Assembly (NCBI GenBank): GCA_947167855.1
Contig: CAMVJR010000003.1
Span: forward strand, 1-48,940
Direction of reading: 5' to 3'
Source: an uncultured Bacteroidales bacterium
Lineage (GTDB): Bacteria > Bacteroidota > Bacteroidia > Bacteroidales > UBA932
Length of the DNA stretch: 48,940 nucleotides
How positions within the stretch are numbered: position 1 is the stretch's first letter; each line of letters opens with the position of its first letter. The notes under the pieces are model-generated. The model was not told the origin of the DNA. It did no database searches and was given only the letters and a program-made list of their open reading frames with translations. Positions 18,360 through 26,741 of the stretch are shown one piece after another. Both the position numbers and the translations under genes were made by a program.

Positions 18360-19598
18360 CTATTCATAGCCAAGAGGGATGCCAGCCGTCTCCCAAACGC
18401 TGGCAGTAAAGCTTATGCCTTCCATCTGGGCGTTCTGGCGTATCTGACGCATCTGTGACTGGGCATTCCGGAAGTTCATCCTGACGGAGGTGCGCGCCGC
18501 ACCGTCACGCATCGTCATCAGCGTGTTGTAATGGCTGATGACCGTGTTCTCCCAGGTCCTGTACTGGCTCAGGTACATCTGCGCCCTCTGGTTCTGCTGC
18601 AGCTGCTGCTGATTGCCATAGGACCCGCCCTGCGGGTACATCTGCGAGCCGGAGCCCGCGCTCCCCGCCGGGACCATGCGGCACCAGTAATACTGGCCGT
18701 CCATCGCTATGCCGTAAATGAGGCTTCCGGACTTTGGACTGTAAGAATACTTGTAGACATTACTTCCCAGATTATAGGAATAGCAGAGGGCTCCGTCAGA
18801 ATCGACGGACGTGAGAGGAATCGTTCTTAACGATCCGTCCGGGAACCGCCTCACCAGCTCCTCCTCGTATATGTCTATATGATAAGTGGACGGTGGCATC
18901 GTCCATCCGGCGTCATAGACGCCCCTGTAGAATTTCGTCTCGGAGAAGTCCCCGGAGACAAGAAGGGAGCTCCCGTCCCCGTCTCCGTCCTCCGCCTTCG
19001 GGCTGTAGCGCGGATAGGCAGCGTTACCCGTGAGCCCGTCTTCTTCCTCAACGTCTGCGTCCCATCTCTCATCCTCATCTACCTCCTCGACGGGACTCGC
19101 GGGACGGGCTGCAAAGGGGTTGACAGCCTCTACGGGAGCTGCCACGTCCCCATCAGGTATCACTCCGAGTGGGAAGTTGACACACTCATCAAGGACTTTG
19201 CATATTTTCTTGGCCGTTTTTCTGTCAGGGGTGAACTCAAACCTGGAACCAGGAGTGAATGATGCCCAGATATACGGAGTCTCCCCACAACCCAGCCTGA
19301 TGTATTGATCACTCTCTTGAAACAGGTAATTTACCCCATCACTATAATACTCATGCTCGGGACCTAAATCAATATAGGCCATATTAGGAATATTAAAGTG
19401 AATATACCAGTAGCCATCACTCTTGCGCCGGGTAAAATGCAGCCATGCCACATCTATGGAACGGGGAAAGGCCTCCTCTTCATAAATGATGACAGCATCC
19501 TTCATCTCCACGCGTAGTTTTTCCTTAAACTGGTTATTATCGCAGCCTGATCCAAAAAACAAAACAGAGGCTATCAGCAAAAATAAAAACCGTTTCAT
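18360..19598 (-). CDS. Hypothetical lipoprotein with Gln-rich C-terminal region (island gene E)
   Basis: Lipobox FFGSGC; N-domain shares WL....RKSD..W and RK.AKKI with gene A. Confidence 0.78.
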   Translation of the reverse strand: MKRFLFLLIASVLFFGSGCDNNQFKEKLRVEMKDAVIIYEEEAFPRSIDVAWLHFTRRKSDGYWYIHFNIPNMAYIDLGPEHEYYSDGVNYLFQESDQYIRLGCGETPYIWASFTPGSRFEFTPDRKTAKKICKVLDECVNFPLGVIPDGDVAAPVEAVNPFAARPASPVEEVDEDERWDADVEEEDGLTGNAAYPRYSPKAEDGDGDGSSLLVSGDFSETKFYRGVYDAGWTMPPSTYHIDIYEEELVRRFPDGSLRTIPLTSVDSDGALCYSYNLGSNVYKYSYSPKSGSLIYGIAMDGQYYWCRMVPAGSAGSGSQMYPQGGSYGNQQQLQQNQRAQMYLSQYRTWENTVISHYNTLMTMRDGAARTSVRMNFRNAQSQMRQIRQNAQMEGISFTASVWETAGIPLGYE

Positions 19599-19617
19599 AA
19601 TAATTGGTGGCTAGTGT

Positions 19618-19656
19618 TGACGGAGTTACTAATACGCAAATATACAATTATTTCCG
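19618..19656 (-). promoter_or_regulatory. Promoter 2 of the envelope island (TATATTTGC)
   Basis: Minus strand CGGAAATAATTGTATATTTGCGTATTAGTAACTCCGTCA matches the plus-strand 13411-13449 segment at 37 of 39 positions; -7 box complement of 19636-19644. Confidence 0.65.
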
Positions 19657-19690
19657 AGAATCCAAAACGTCACCCTCTCCGACAACATGC

Positions 19691-19720
19691 CGAGCACAAA
19701 AACGGCTGAATCCGTGCTCG
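19691..19720 (+). repeat. Hairpin copy 3: cgagcac-[16-nt loop]-gtgctcg
   Basis: 7-bp perfect stem 19691-19697/19714-19720, loop aaaaacggctgaatcc. Confidence 0.6.
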
Positions 19721-19735
19721 AAGGGTACAAAAATA

Positions 19736-19777
19736 GGCTCTCGAGCACGAAAACGGGTCCTGTGGTGCTCGGGAGCC
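19736..19777 (+). terminator. Hairpin copy 4: ggctctcgagcac-[16-nt loop]-gtgctcgggagcc followed by a T run
   Basis: 13-bp stem with one G-U, loop gaaaacgggtcctgtg, tttttt directly after; an A-rich stretch on the left gives a T run for minus-strand transcripts. Confidence 0.75.
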
Positions 19778-19796
19778 TTTTTTCTGGCCAGAATGG

Positions 19797-20567
19797 CTAC
19801 AATCTTTCAATATCGGCCCAGCCGAACCTTGCCGGATACAGCCAGGCGCGGTCCGTGTGCTCCATGACGCCGTAGTCCAGGGAAACCTTGGGGCACTCGG
19901 CGTAGGCGCGCTCTACAAAACTGCGCTCTCCGATGTGCTCCTGCCAGCCCTTGAAGAGTTCCGTCACTTCCGGGAGGTATTGCTCCATCTCGGCCACGAT
20001 GGTGGCGGCTTTCCAAATGAAGATACCGCTGTTCCAGAAGAACTCACCGGTTCTGATAAACACCTCTGCCAGCTCGGCGGAGGGTTTTTCTGTAAAGGTC
20101 TTTACCTGCAGGGGACCGGCCATGAGGTGGGCGTTGCGGCCCTCCCGTACCTGGATATAACCAAAGTTGACATCCGGGGTCTTGGGAACGATGCCCAGGG
20201 TCATGAGGACGTCGTGTTCCTCTACGTACTGGCAGGCCTCGGTGATGGTTTGGGCAAAGAGGGATTCGTCCCGGATATAAAGGTCCCACGGGGTGGCCAC
20301 AATCACGGCCTCGGGATCCCGCACCAGCAGGGAGTAGGCCGCATAAGCCATGCAGGGAGCCGTCTTGCGGGCCTGGGGCTCTACCAGGAGGTTCTCTTCC
20401 GGAAGGAAGGGCAGCACCTCGCGGGCTGTCTGGGCATAACGTTCCAGGGTAACGACCAGGATATGGTCCTTGGGGATAAAACGGCTGAAACGGTCATAGG
20501 TCATTCGGAGCTGGTCGGGTGTTCCCGAACCATCCGCCATAATGACGCAATATATGTGTTGATCCAT
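19797..20567 (-). CDS. Mannose-1-phosphate guanylyltransferase (ManC)-like protein, motif-deficient and C-terminally truncated
   Basis: YCVIMADGSG, EPQARKTAPCMAYAAYSL, FGYIQVREG, KTFTEKPS, EFFWNSGIFIWKA and LDYGVMEH are ManC-like; the GGxGxRxxPxSR..PKQF signature and the region after GWADIERL are absent. Confidence 0.7.
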   Translation of the reverse strand: MDQHIYCVIMADGSGTPDQLRMTYDRFSRFIPKDHILVVTLERYAQTAREVLPFLPEENLLVEPQARKTAPCMAYAAYSLLVRDPEAVIVATPWDLYIRDESLFAQTITEACQYVEEHDVLMTLGIVPKTPDVNFGYIQVREGRNAHLMAGPLQVKTFTEKPSAELAEVFIRTGEFFWNSGIFIWKAATIVAEMEQYLPEVTELFKGWQEHIGERSFVERAYAECPKVSLDYGVMEHTDRAWLYPARFGWADIERL

Positions 20568-20572
20568 AGCGT

Positions 20573-20965
20573 TTAAACGTACATGGGTATCCATGCCTGA
20601 GGGAAGTATCGGACGATGGTTTCCTCTCCGTCAAAGAGCACGGAAACCACATCGAAGAACACTTCTTTCCCAGACATATTCTTCTTGGTGAGGTATTGTC
20701 CGGCGGCTGCCGAAATGCGTTTTTGCTTAACCTTGTTTACCTGGTCCAGAACGGTGGTGGTGACCGGCGCCGTACGGGCCTTTACCTCCACAAAATGCAA
20801 TCCGTCAGGAGCTTCGGAGACAATATCCAGCTCCAGATGACCCGAATGCCAGTTGCGGTCCAGGATTTGGTGACCTTGGGTTTCCAGGAAATCGCAGGCC
20901 ATCTGTTCTCCGGCCTGGCCGATTCTGCTGGTTGTTAAAACGTTCATTGGTTTGGTTTTAGTCAA
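20573..20965 (-). CDS. YraN family (UPF0102) protein
   Basis: GQAGEQMACDFLETQGHQILDRNWHSGHLELDIVSEAPDGLHFVEVKARTA; ATG at 20947 is an alternative start. Confidence 0.88.
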   Translation of the reverse strand: MTKTKPMNVLTTSRIGQAGEQMACDFLETQGHQILDRNWHSGHLELDIVSEAPDGLHFVEVKARTAPVTTTVLDQVNKVKQKRISAAAGQYLTKKNMSGKEVFFDVVSVLFDGEETIVRYFPQAWIPMYV

Positions 20966-23471
20966 ATTTTACTACCGTCACGCCCGAGCCTCCCAGCTGG
21001 ATGTGCTCGTCTTGTGCGGAGCTTACGCCAGGCACGGTGCGCACGTACTTTTGGATTTCCTCGCGCAACGCGCCTGTTCCCTTTCCATGCAAAATTCGCA
21101 CCGAAGGGACACCTAACATGATGGCATCGTCAATATATCGCATCACAATTTCGATGGCGTCGTTCACCCGCTCCCCTCTTACGTCCAGCTCCAGCTTGAA
21201 ATTTGCCATTCTTTCGCTGATGCCGGTGTCGTATACCTGGCGGGGTTTTTCGGCCGCTTTTCCGGCCACGGCCTTGTACTCGTTGGCCGTGATGCGCTCC
21301 ACGCGGTCCAGCGGCAGCTTGGTGGTAATGCTGCCTACTATCACGCTCACCGCCTTGGTACTCACCTTGGAGACTTCTCCCACCATTCCGTTGCCCAGGA
21401 TGCGGACCTTCTCGCCCACCTTCAGGGGGGCGCTGCGGAAGGCGGCCAGCTTCTTCTCTTCCAGTTCCCGCCGCTCCATCTGCTGGAGGGTTTCGCCATC
21501 GGCCCTCTTCTTTTTGCGGACCTGCTCGCGCTCCTTGCGTTCCTTCACGGTCTGGAGCTTCTTGTCAATATAGGCGTCGCGGCGGCCGCGGCCCTCGGCC
21601 AGGGCACCCAGAAAGCCCTGTAATTCGGCTCTGGCTTCTTTGGTTGTGCTCTTTTCGGCCTGGCTTTCCTTGATGGTGCGGATGGTATTCTCTACTTGTT
21701 TGTTGGCGTCCTTTACAATCTTGCGGGCCTCTTCCTTGGCTTCGTCCAGGATGTGGCGGCGCATTTCCTTGATGTCCTCCAGCTCTTTCTCGTAGCGGTC
21801 CGTGAGGCCTTCCAGCGTCTTGTCCGTGGCGCGGATCCGGGTGAGCTTCTCGTCCAGCTGGCGGCGGCTCTTGGCAATCTTCCGGAGGTTGCGCTCGATG
21901 CCCACGTACTGCTCTCCGGCGCGGAGTTCGGCGTCGTGGACCAGGGCTTCGGGCATACCCATCTTGCGGGCCAGCTCAAAGGCGAAGGAGGAACCGGGCA
22001 GCCCCTGCTCCAGCACAAAGAGCGGCGTTACTGTGGAGGCGTCAAACTGCATGGCGCCGTTGACCACGCCGGTTTCTGCGCCCGAAGCATAGAGCTTGAG
22101 GTTGGTATAGTGGGTGGTAATCACGCCATAGGCCCCGCGGGTGTCCAGCTCGTGGAGGATGGCCTCGGCTATGGCGCCGCCGGCCGCCGGTTCGGTTCCG
22201 GAGCCGAACTCGTCGATGAGGATGAGGGTGCGGGAATCGGCCACTTCCAGCATCTTCTTCATATCGGTGAGGAAGGAGCTGTAGGTGGAGAGGTCGTTTT
22301 CCAGGGACTGGTCATCTCCGATGGAGACCATGATGCGGTCGAAGACCGGGAGTTCCGAGGTCTCGGAGGTGGGGATGAGCATGCCCCACTGGAACATATA
22401 CTGCAGCAGACCCACGGTCTTGAGGCACACGCTCTTGCCGCCGGCGTTGGGGCCGGAGATAAGGAGGATGCGCTTCTGCGGGGTCAGCGTAACGGTCAGG
22501 GGTACAATGGATTTCTTCTCTTTGCGGAGGCTCTTTTCCAGCAGCGGATGGCGGGCCTTGCGCAGCCGCAGCTCTCCGTCTTCCGAGAGCACCGGCATGC
22601 CGGCTATGTAGTCCAGGGACACGTAGGCCTTGGCCATGATAAAGTCCAGCTCTCCCACAAACGTGGCACCGGAGAGGAGCTCCGGCACAAAGGGCCGCAG
22701 GAATTCCGCAAATTCGTAGAGGATGCGGGCTATCTCACGGGTCTCGGCAAAATGGAGTTCGGAAATCTCGTTCTGCAGGGCCACAATCTCTGCCGGTTCC
22801 ATGAAGGTGGTCTTGCCGGTGGCGCTTTCGTCGTACACAAAGCCCTGGAAGGAGCGCTTTTTGGCCGATGCTACCGGGATGAGCATCTTGCCGTCTCGGA
22901 TGGAGACGCTGGCATCGGCCTCCACAATGCCTTCCTGTTGCGCCTGGCGGAGGATGGCGTTCATGCGGCGGGAGACGCCCAGCTCTTTTTCCTTGATGCT
23001 GCGGCGGATCTTGTAGAGCTCGTCGGAGGCGGTGTCCTTGATTTCTCCGTGGCGGTCCAGGATGGAATCGATGCGGCTGATGACCTCGGCCGGGGCGCTG
23101 ATGCCCGAAGCCATGTGCTGGAGGTTGGGATAGATGCCTTCCTTGACCGTATGGAAGAAGTGAAGGGCCTTCCTAAGGGTATCCAGCAGGGTGCGGAGCT
23201 TGCCCAGGGACAGGAGGTCGATGGAGGCATGCTCCCCGATGGGCTCCAGGAAAGGAATGGCATCGATATAGCCGGAGGTGGGGAAATTCTCCTCGAACAT
23301 GAGGATGAGGCGCATCTCATCGGTGACCAGGTGACGGCGGTGAATCTGGGCACCGTCCGTGCAGAATTCCTCCTGCTCCACCCGGGCCGATGCATACTCC
23401 GTAGAGCAGCGGGCCGAAATGGCCGCCCTTACCTTGTCAAACCCTAATTTCGCTTCCAGCCTCGCGTCCAT
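20958..23471 (-). CDS. mutS2: Endonuclease MutS2 with C-terminal Smr domain
   Basis: Walker A LLISGPNAGGKSVCLKT, LILIDEFGSGTEP, Smr motif LDVRGERVNDAIE...VRILHGKGTGALRE. Confidence 0.95.
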   Translation of the reverse strand: MDARLEAKLGFDKVRAAISARCSTEYASARVEQEEFCTDGAQIHRRHLVTDEMRLILMFEENFPTSGYIDAIPFLEPIGEHASIDLLSLGKLRTLLDTLRKALHFFHTVKEGIYPNLQHMASGISAPAEVISRIDSILDRHGEIKDTASDELYKIRRSIKEKELGVSRRMNAILRQAQQEGIVEADASVSIRDGKMLIPVASAKKRSFQGFVYDESATGKTTFMEPAEIVALQNEISELHFAETREIARILYEFAEFLRPFVPELLSGATFVGELDFIMAKAYVSLDYIAGMPVLSEDGELRLRKARHPLLEKSLRKEKKSIVPLTVTLTPQKRILLISGPNAGGKSVCLKTVGLLQYMFQWGMLIPTSETSELPVFDRIMVSIGDDQSLENDLSTYSSFLTDMKKMLEVADSRTLILIDEFGSGTEPAAGGAIAEAILHELDTRGAYGVITTHYTNLKLYASGAETGVVNGAMQFDASTVTPLFVLEQGLPGSSFAFELARKMGMPEALVHDAELRAGEQYVGIERNLRKIAKSRRQLDEKLTRIRATDKTLEGLTDRYEKELEDIKEMRRHILDEAKEEARKIVKDANKQVENTIRTIKESQAEKSTTKEARAELQGFLGALAEGRGRRDAYIDKKLQTVKERKEREQVRKKKRADGETLQQMERRELEEKKLAAFRSAPLKVGEKVRILGNGMVGEVSKVSTKAVSVIVGSITTKLPLDRVERITANEYKAVAGKAAEKPRQVYDTGISERMANFKLELDVRGERVNDAIEIVMRYIDDAIMLGVPSVRILHGKGTGALREEIQKYVRTVPGVSSAQDEHIQLGGSGVTVVKFD

Positions 23472-24284
23472 TTACTCCTCTTTTGTCATCAGGGAACTCA
23501 GCAGCTGGCGGAGTTCCTTCATATCCTGTACGGTGTGGATTTCTCCTCCGCGCACGAAGCTCACGTTGCCGGTTTCCTCGGATACTACCAGGACATCAGC
23601 ATCCGTGTCTTCACTCAGGCCGATGGCCGCGCGGTGACGCATCCCGTAATGGGCGGGAATGTCCGTGCGGTTGGTCATGGGAAGCTGGCAGCGGGCGGCG
23701 GCAATGTGGTCACCGATGATGATCATGGCGCCGTCGTGCAGGGGGGAATTCTTGAAGAAAATATTCATGATGAGGCGGCGGTTGATATCGGCCTCAAAAC
23801 GGTCTCCGGTTTCCATGTACTTCTCCATGGAAGACTTGTGCTGCAGCACGATGAGGGCTCCGGTCTTCTCTGCCGACATGGCTCGCACGGCTTCTCCCAG
23901 TTCCTCGGCGCTGTGGCTGCCCATGGTCTCTTCCTTGATACCCAGCAGGCGGTTGAACAGCTGGCCGCTGCGGCGGGCCAGGCCCGACTGGACGGCAAAG
24001 CGGTTGAGCATATGGCGGATTTCCGGCTGGAAGAGGATGATGACTGCCAGTACACCCACATCCAGCAGGGCGCCCAGCAGCACCGTCATCATGCGCATAT
24101 TGAGGGCCGTTACCACGGCTTTCAGGATGAGCAGGAAGACCAGCATCAGGACGATGTTGAAGATGGAGGAATCTCCCCGGATACTTCTGATAAGGAAGTA
24201 AATGAGGAGAGCCACCATGAGCACGTCCAGGATGTCTGCCCAGCCAAAGCTCAGAAAGTCAAATATGCCCAGCACTTTGATCAT
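23472..24284 (-). CDS. cdaA: Diadenylate cyclase CdaA (DAC/DisA_N domain)
   Basis: Three N-terminal TM segments, then NSPLHDGAMIIIGDHIAAARCQLP...GMRHRAAIGLSEDTDADVLVVSEETG. Start ATG 24284; the 985-aa ORF is an antisense extension. Confidence 0.95.
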   Translation of the reverse strand: MIKVLGIFDFLSFGWADILDVLMVALLIYFLIRSIRGDSSIFNIVLMLVFLLILKAVVTALNMRMMTVLLGALLDVGVLAVIILFQPEIRHMLNRFAVQSGLARRSGQLFNRLLGIKEETMGSHSAEELGEAVRAMSAEKTGALIVLQHKSSMEKYMETGDRFEADINRRLIMNIFFKNSPLHDGAMIIIGDHIAAARCQLPMTNRTDIPAHYGMRHRAAIGLSEDTDADVLVVSEETGNVSFVRGGEIHTVQDMKELRQLLSSLMTKEE

Positions 24285-24289
24285 AGTAT

Positions 24290-24298
24290 GCAAAGATA
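24290..24298 (-). promoter_or_regulatory. -7 box of cdaA, 5 nt before the start codon
   Basis: TATCTTTGC on the minus strand, complement of 24290-24298. Confidence 0.6.
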
Positions 24299-24321
24299 CG
24301 CAATTTTCCGCAAGATTTACG

Positions 24322-24329
24322 TATATTTG
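24322..24329 (+). promoter_or_regulatory. -7 box of the GH31 gene
   Basis: TATATTTG, 18 nt before ATG 24348. Confidence 0.5.
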
Positions 24330-24347
24330 TACATCAACCACGTAGTT

Positions 24348-26726
24348 ATGAAAAGAACACTCACAGCCCTTGCGGCCCTGCTGCTGGTTTGCGCAGCGGC
24401 CCCAGCCCAGAATCCCGTAGCCTCCCAAGAGGCCCAAGTCATTGAAGGAAACGCCCGTTTCACCATTCTGACAGACCGCCTGGTCCGTATGGAATGGGCC
24501 CCCGACGCCCAGTTCGAAGACAACGCCTCCCTGGCCATCGTGAACCGCGAACTCCCGGTTCCCGCCTTCACCGTTTCCCGTTCCGGGGGCAAGCTCACGG
24601 TCAAGACCAAGGCCCTCACGCTGGAATACAAAGGCGGAGATTTTGACGCCTCCAACCTGCAGGTGACGTTCCGCCTGGGCGGAAAAACCGTCAAATGGTA
24701 TCCCGGGGCCGATGATTCCGGCAACCTGATGGGCACCGCCCGTACCCTGGACGGCTGCTCGGGACCGGACCACATCAACTATTCCGACCCCATGGAAAAG
24801 GGCGTCCTGTCCCGCGACGGCTGGGCCCTGGTGGACGAGAGCACCCGGCACCTCTTTGTCAAGGACGACAGTGACTGGGGAGAATGGGTAGCCACCCGCC
24901 CCAACCCCAACGTGAAGGACTGGTACCTGTTTGCCTACGGTCACGACTACAAGGCCGCCCTGGCCGACTACGCCAAGGTAGCCGGCCGCATGCCGCTGCC
25001 GCCCAAATACGTCTTTGGCTACTGGTGGAGCAAATACTGGCCCTACACGGACGACGAATTCCTGGCCCTGGGCTACGAGTTCCGCGAGCGCAAGCTCCCC
25101 ATTGACGTGATGGTCATTGACATGGAATGGCACGAGACCTGGGAAGGCGCCGCCGCCCGCGGCGTCAAGGACGACCACGGAGAAGGCCTGGGCTGGACCG
25201 GCTACACCTGGAACCAGGACCTGATTGGAGACCCGGACGGTTTCCTGAACGAGGTCCACAGCCTCAAGCTCAAGACCTCCCTCAACCTGCACCCGGCCGT
25301 GGGCGTGATCCCGCGTGAGAAGGTGTACAAGACCTTTGTGAAGGACTACCTCTCCCGCACCACCGACTACGACGGTCCGGAAGGCTATGTGTACAAGGGC
25401 GGAGAAGACATCTGGAATGGCCCCGCCAAACCCGGCTACCACGCCTCCGTCCCGTACCGCATGGACCAGCGCGCCTGGGCCGATGCCTACTTCAACTCCA
25501 TCATCCACCCGCTGGAGAAGCAGGGCGTGGATTTCTGGTGGCTGGACTGGCAGCAGTACAAGCAGAGCCGTTATGTAGAAGGCCTCAGCAACACCTTCTG
25601 GATCAACCATATCTTCTTTAACGATAAGGTGCGCATGAACCGCGGTGTGGCCCCCGAAAAGGCTCCCCGTCCCATGATTTACCACCGTTGGGGCGGCCTG
25701 GGCAGCCACCGCTACCAGCTGGGCTTCTCCGGAGACACGGAGATCAAGTGGGAAGTGCTGGGCTATCTGCCGGAGTTCACCGCCACGGCTTCCAACGTGC
25801 TGTACGGCTACTGGGGCCATGACCTGGGCGGTCACTGGATGAGGAACGAGGCCCCCACCGAGCCCGAGCTCTTTACCCGCTGGCTGCAGTACGGCGTGTT
25901 CTCCCCCATCTTCAAGACCCACAGCACCCGCAGCGCCCTGTTCGAGCGCCGCATCTGGATGTTCCCGGACTACTACGAATACATGAAGGACGCCCTGGAG
26001 CTCCGCTATGCCCTTACGCCCTACATCTACGACATGGCCCGCGAGGCCTATGAGACGGGCATTTCCCTGTGCCGTCCGCTCTACTACGAGTATCCGGAGG
26101 CCCCCCAGGCCTACACCTGGAAGCAGGAATACTTCTTTGGAGACAACATCCTGGCCGCCACCATCTGCGAACCCCGTGGGGAAGACGGTCTTTCGGCCCG
26201 TGACGTGTGGCTCCCTTCCGGCAACGACTGGTACGACATGGCCCACCACAAGATGCTCCCCGGCGGCACCGTCCAGAAGCTCCGCTACAGCATTGACCAG
26301 AACGCCTGGTTTGTGAAGGCGGGCGCCATCCTGCCCCTGGCCCACGAAGGCATCCAGGAACTGCAGACGCCCACCAACGAATGGCGCATCTACATTGCTC
26401 CCGGCAAGGGTCGCAGCAGCTATGTGCACTATGAAGACGACGGCGAGAGCCAGGCCTATCCTTCGGCCTATGCTACCACCACCATCCGCAAGAATGCTTC
26501 CGGAAGTACGTTAACGGTGGAAATTGAGCCCCGGCAGGGTTCCTTTGCCGGCATGATGCCCACCCGCAAGCTCTCCCTCATCCTGGGTGGAGCGGCCCGT
26601 TGCCCCCAGGCCACCCTCAACGGCGTGGCGCTGGAATGCACCTACGACGCCGCTACCCGCGAGGCCCGCGTAGCACTGCCCGAATCTTTGGCCAGTGAGG
26701 CCCTGAAGGTTCAGGTTCGCTGGTAA
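24348..26726 (+). CDS. Glycoside hydrolase family 31 protein
   Basis: Signal peptide MKRTLTALAALLLVCAAAPAQ; PPKYVFGYWWSKYWPYTDDEFL, DVMVIDMEWHETW, VDFWWLDWQQYKQ, GFSGDTEIKWE, GYWGHDLGGHW. Confidence 0.9.
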   Translation: MKRTLTALAALLLVCAAAPAQNPVASQEAQVIEGNARFTILTDRLVRMEWAPDAQFEDNASLAIVNRELPVPAFTVSRSGGKLTVKTKALTLEYKGGDFDASNLQVTFRLGGKTVKWYPGADDSGNLMGTARTLDGCSGPDHINYSDPMEKGVLSRDGWALVDESTRHLFVKDDSDWGEWVATRPNPNVKDWYLFAYGHDYKAALADYAKVAGRMPLPPKYVFGYWWSKYWPYTDDEFLALGYEFRERKLPIDVMVIDMEWHETWEGAAARGVKDDHGEGLGWTGYTWNQDLIGDPDGFLNEVHSLKLKTSLNLHPAVGVIPREKVYKTFVKDYLSRTTDYDGPEGYVYKGGEDIWNGPAKPGYHASVPYRMDQRAWADAYFNSIIHPLEKQGVDFWWLDWQQYKQSRYVEGLSNTFWINHIFFNDKVRMNRGVAPEKAPRPMIYHRWGGLGSHRYQLGFSGDTEIKWEVLGYLPEFTATASNVLYGYWGHDLGGHWMRNEAPTEPELFTRWLQYGVFSPIFKTHSTRSALFERRIWMFPDYYEYMKDALELRYALTPYIYDMAREAYETGISLCRPLYYEYPEAPQAYTWKQEYFFGDNILAATICEPRGEDGLSARDVWLPSGNDWYDMAHHKMLPGGTVQKLRYSIDQNAWFVKAGAILPLAHEGIQELQTPTNEWRIYIAPGKGRSSYVHYEDDGESQAYPSAYATTTIRKNASGSTLTVEIEPRQGSFAGMMPTRKLSLILGGAARCPQATLNGVALECTYDAATREARVALPESLASEALKVQVRW

Positions 26727-26741
26727 TCAACTGTTTGGCTT

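Noticed and set aside
13339-19777. Four hairpin repeats considered as a CRISPR array
   Set aside because: The copies are dispersed, palindromic and covarying, with kilobases of genes between them and no cas genes.
19690-19780. Tandem hairpins considered as a mobile-element end or phage attachment site
   Set aside because: No transposase, integrase or target-site duplication found nearby; terminator-like features fit better.
21696-23447. 583-aa ORF antisense to mutS2
   Set aside because: Antisense artefact; mutS2 is unmistakable on the other strand.
23535-24347. N-terminal extension of the GH31 ORF (1063 aa form)
   Set aside because: Antisense to cdaA; a clear signal peptide starts at ATG 24348.
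23472-26429. 985-aa ORF that seems to fuse CdaA to a long N-terminal extension
   Set aside because: The extension is antisense to the GH31 gene; CdaA has a promoter and ATG at 24284, so this is not a real fusion.
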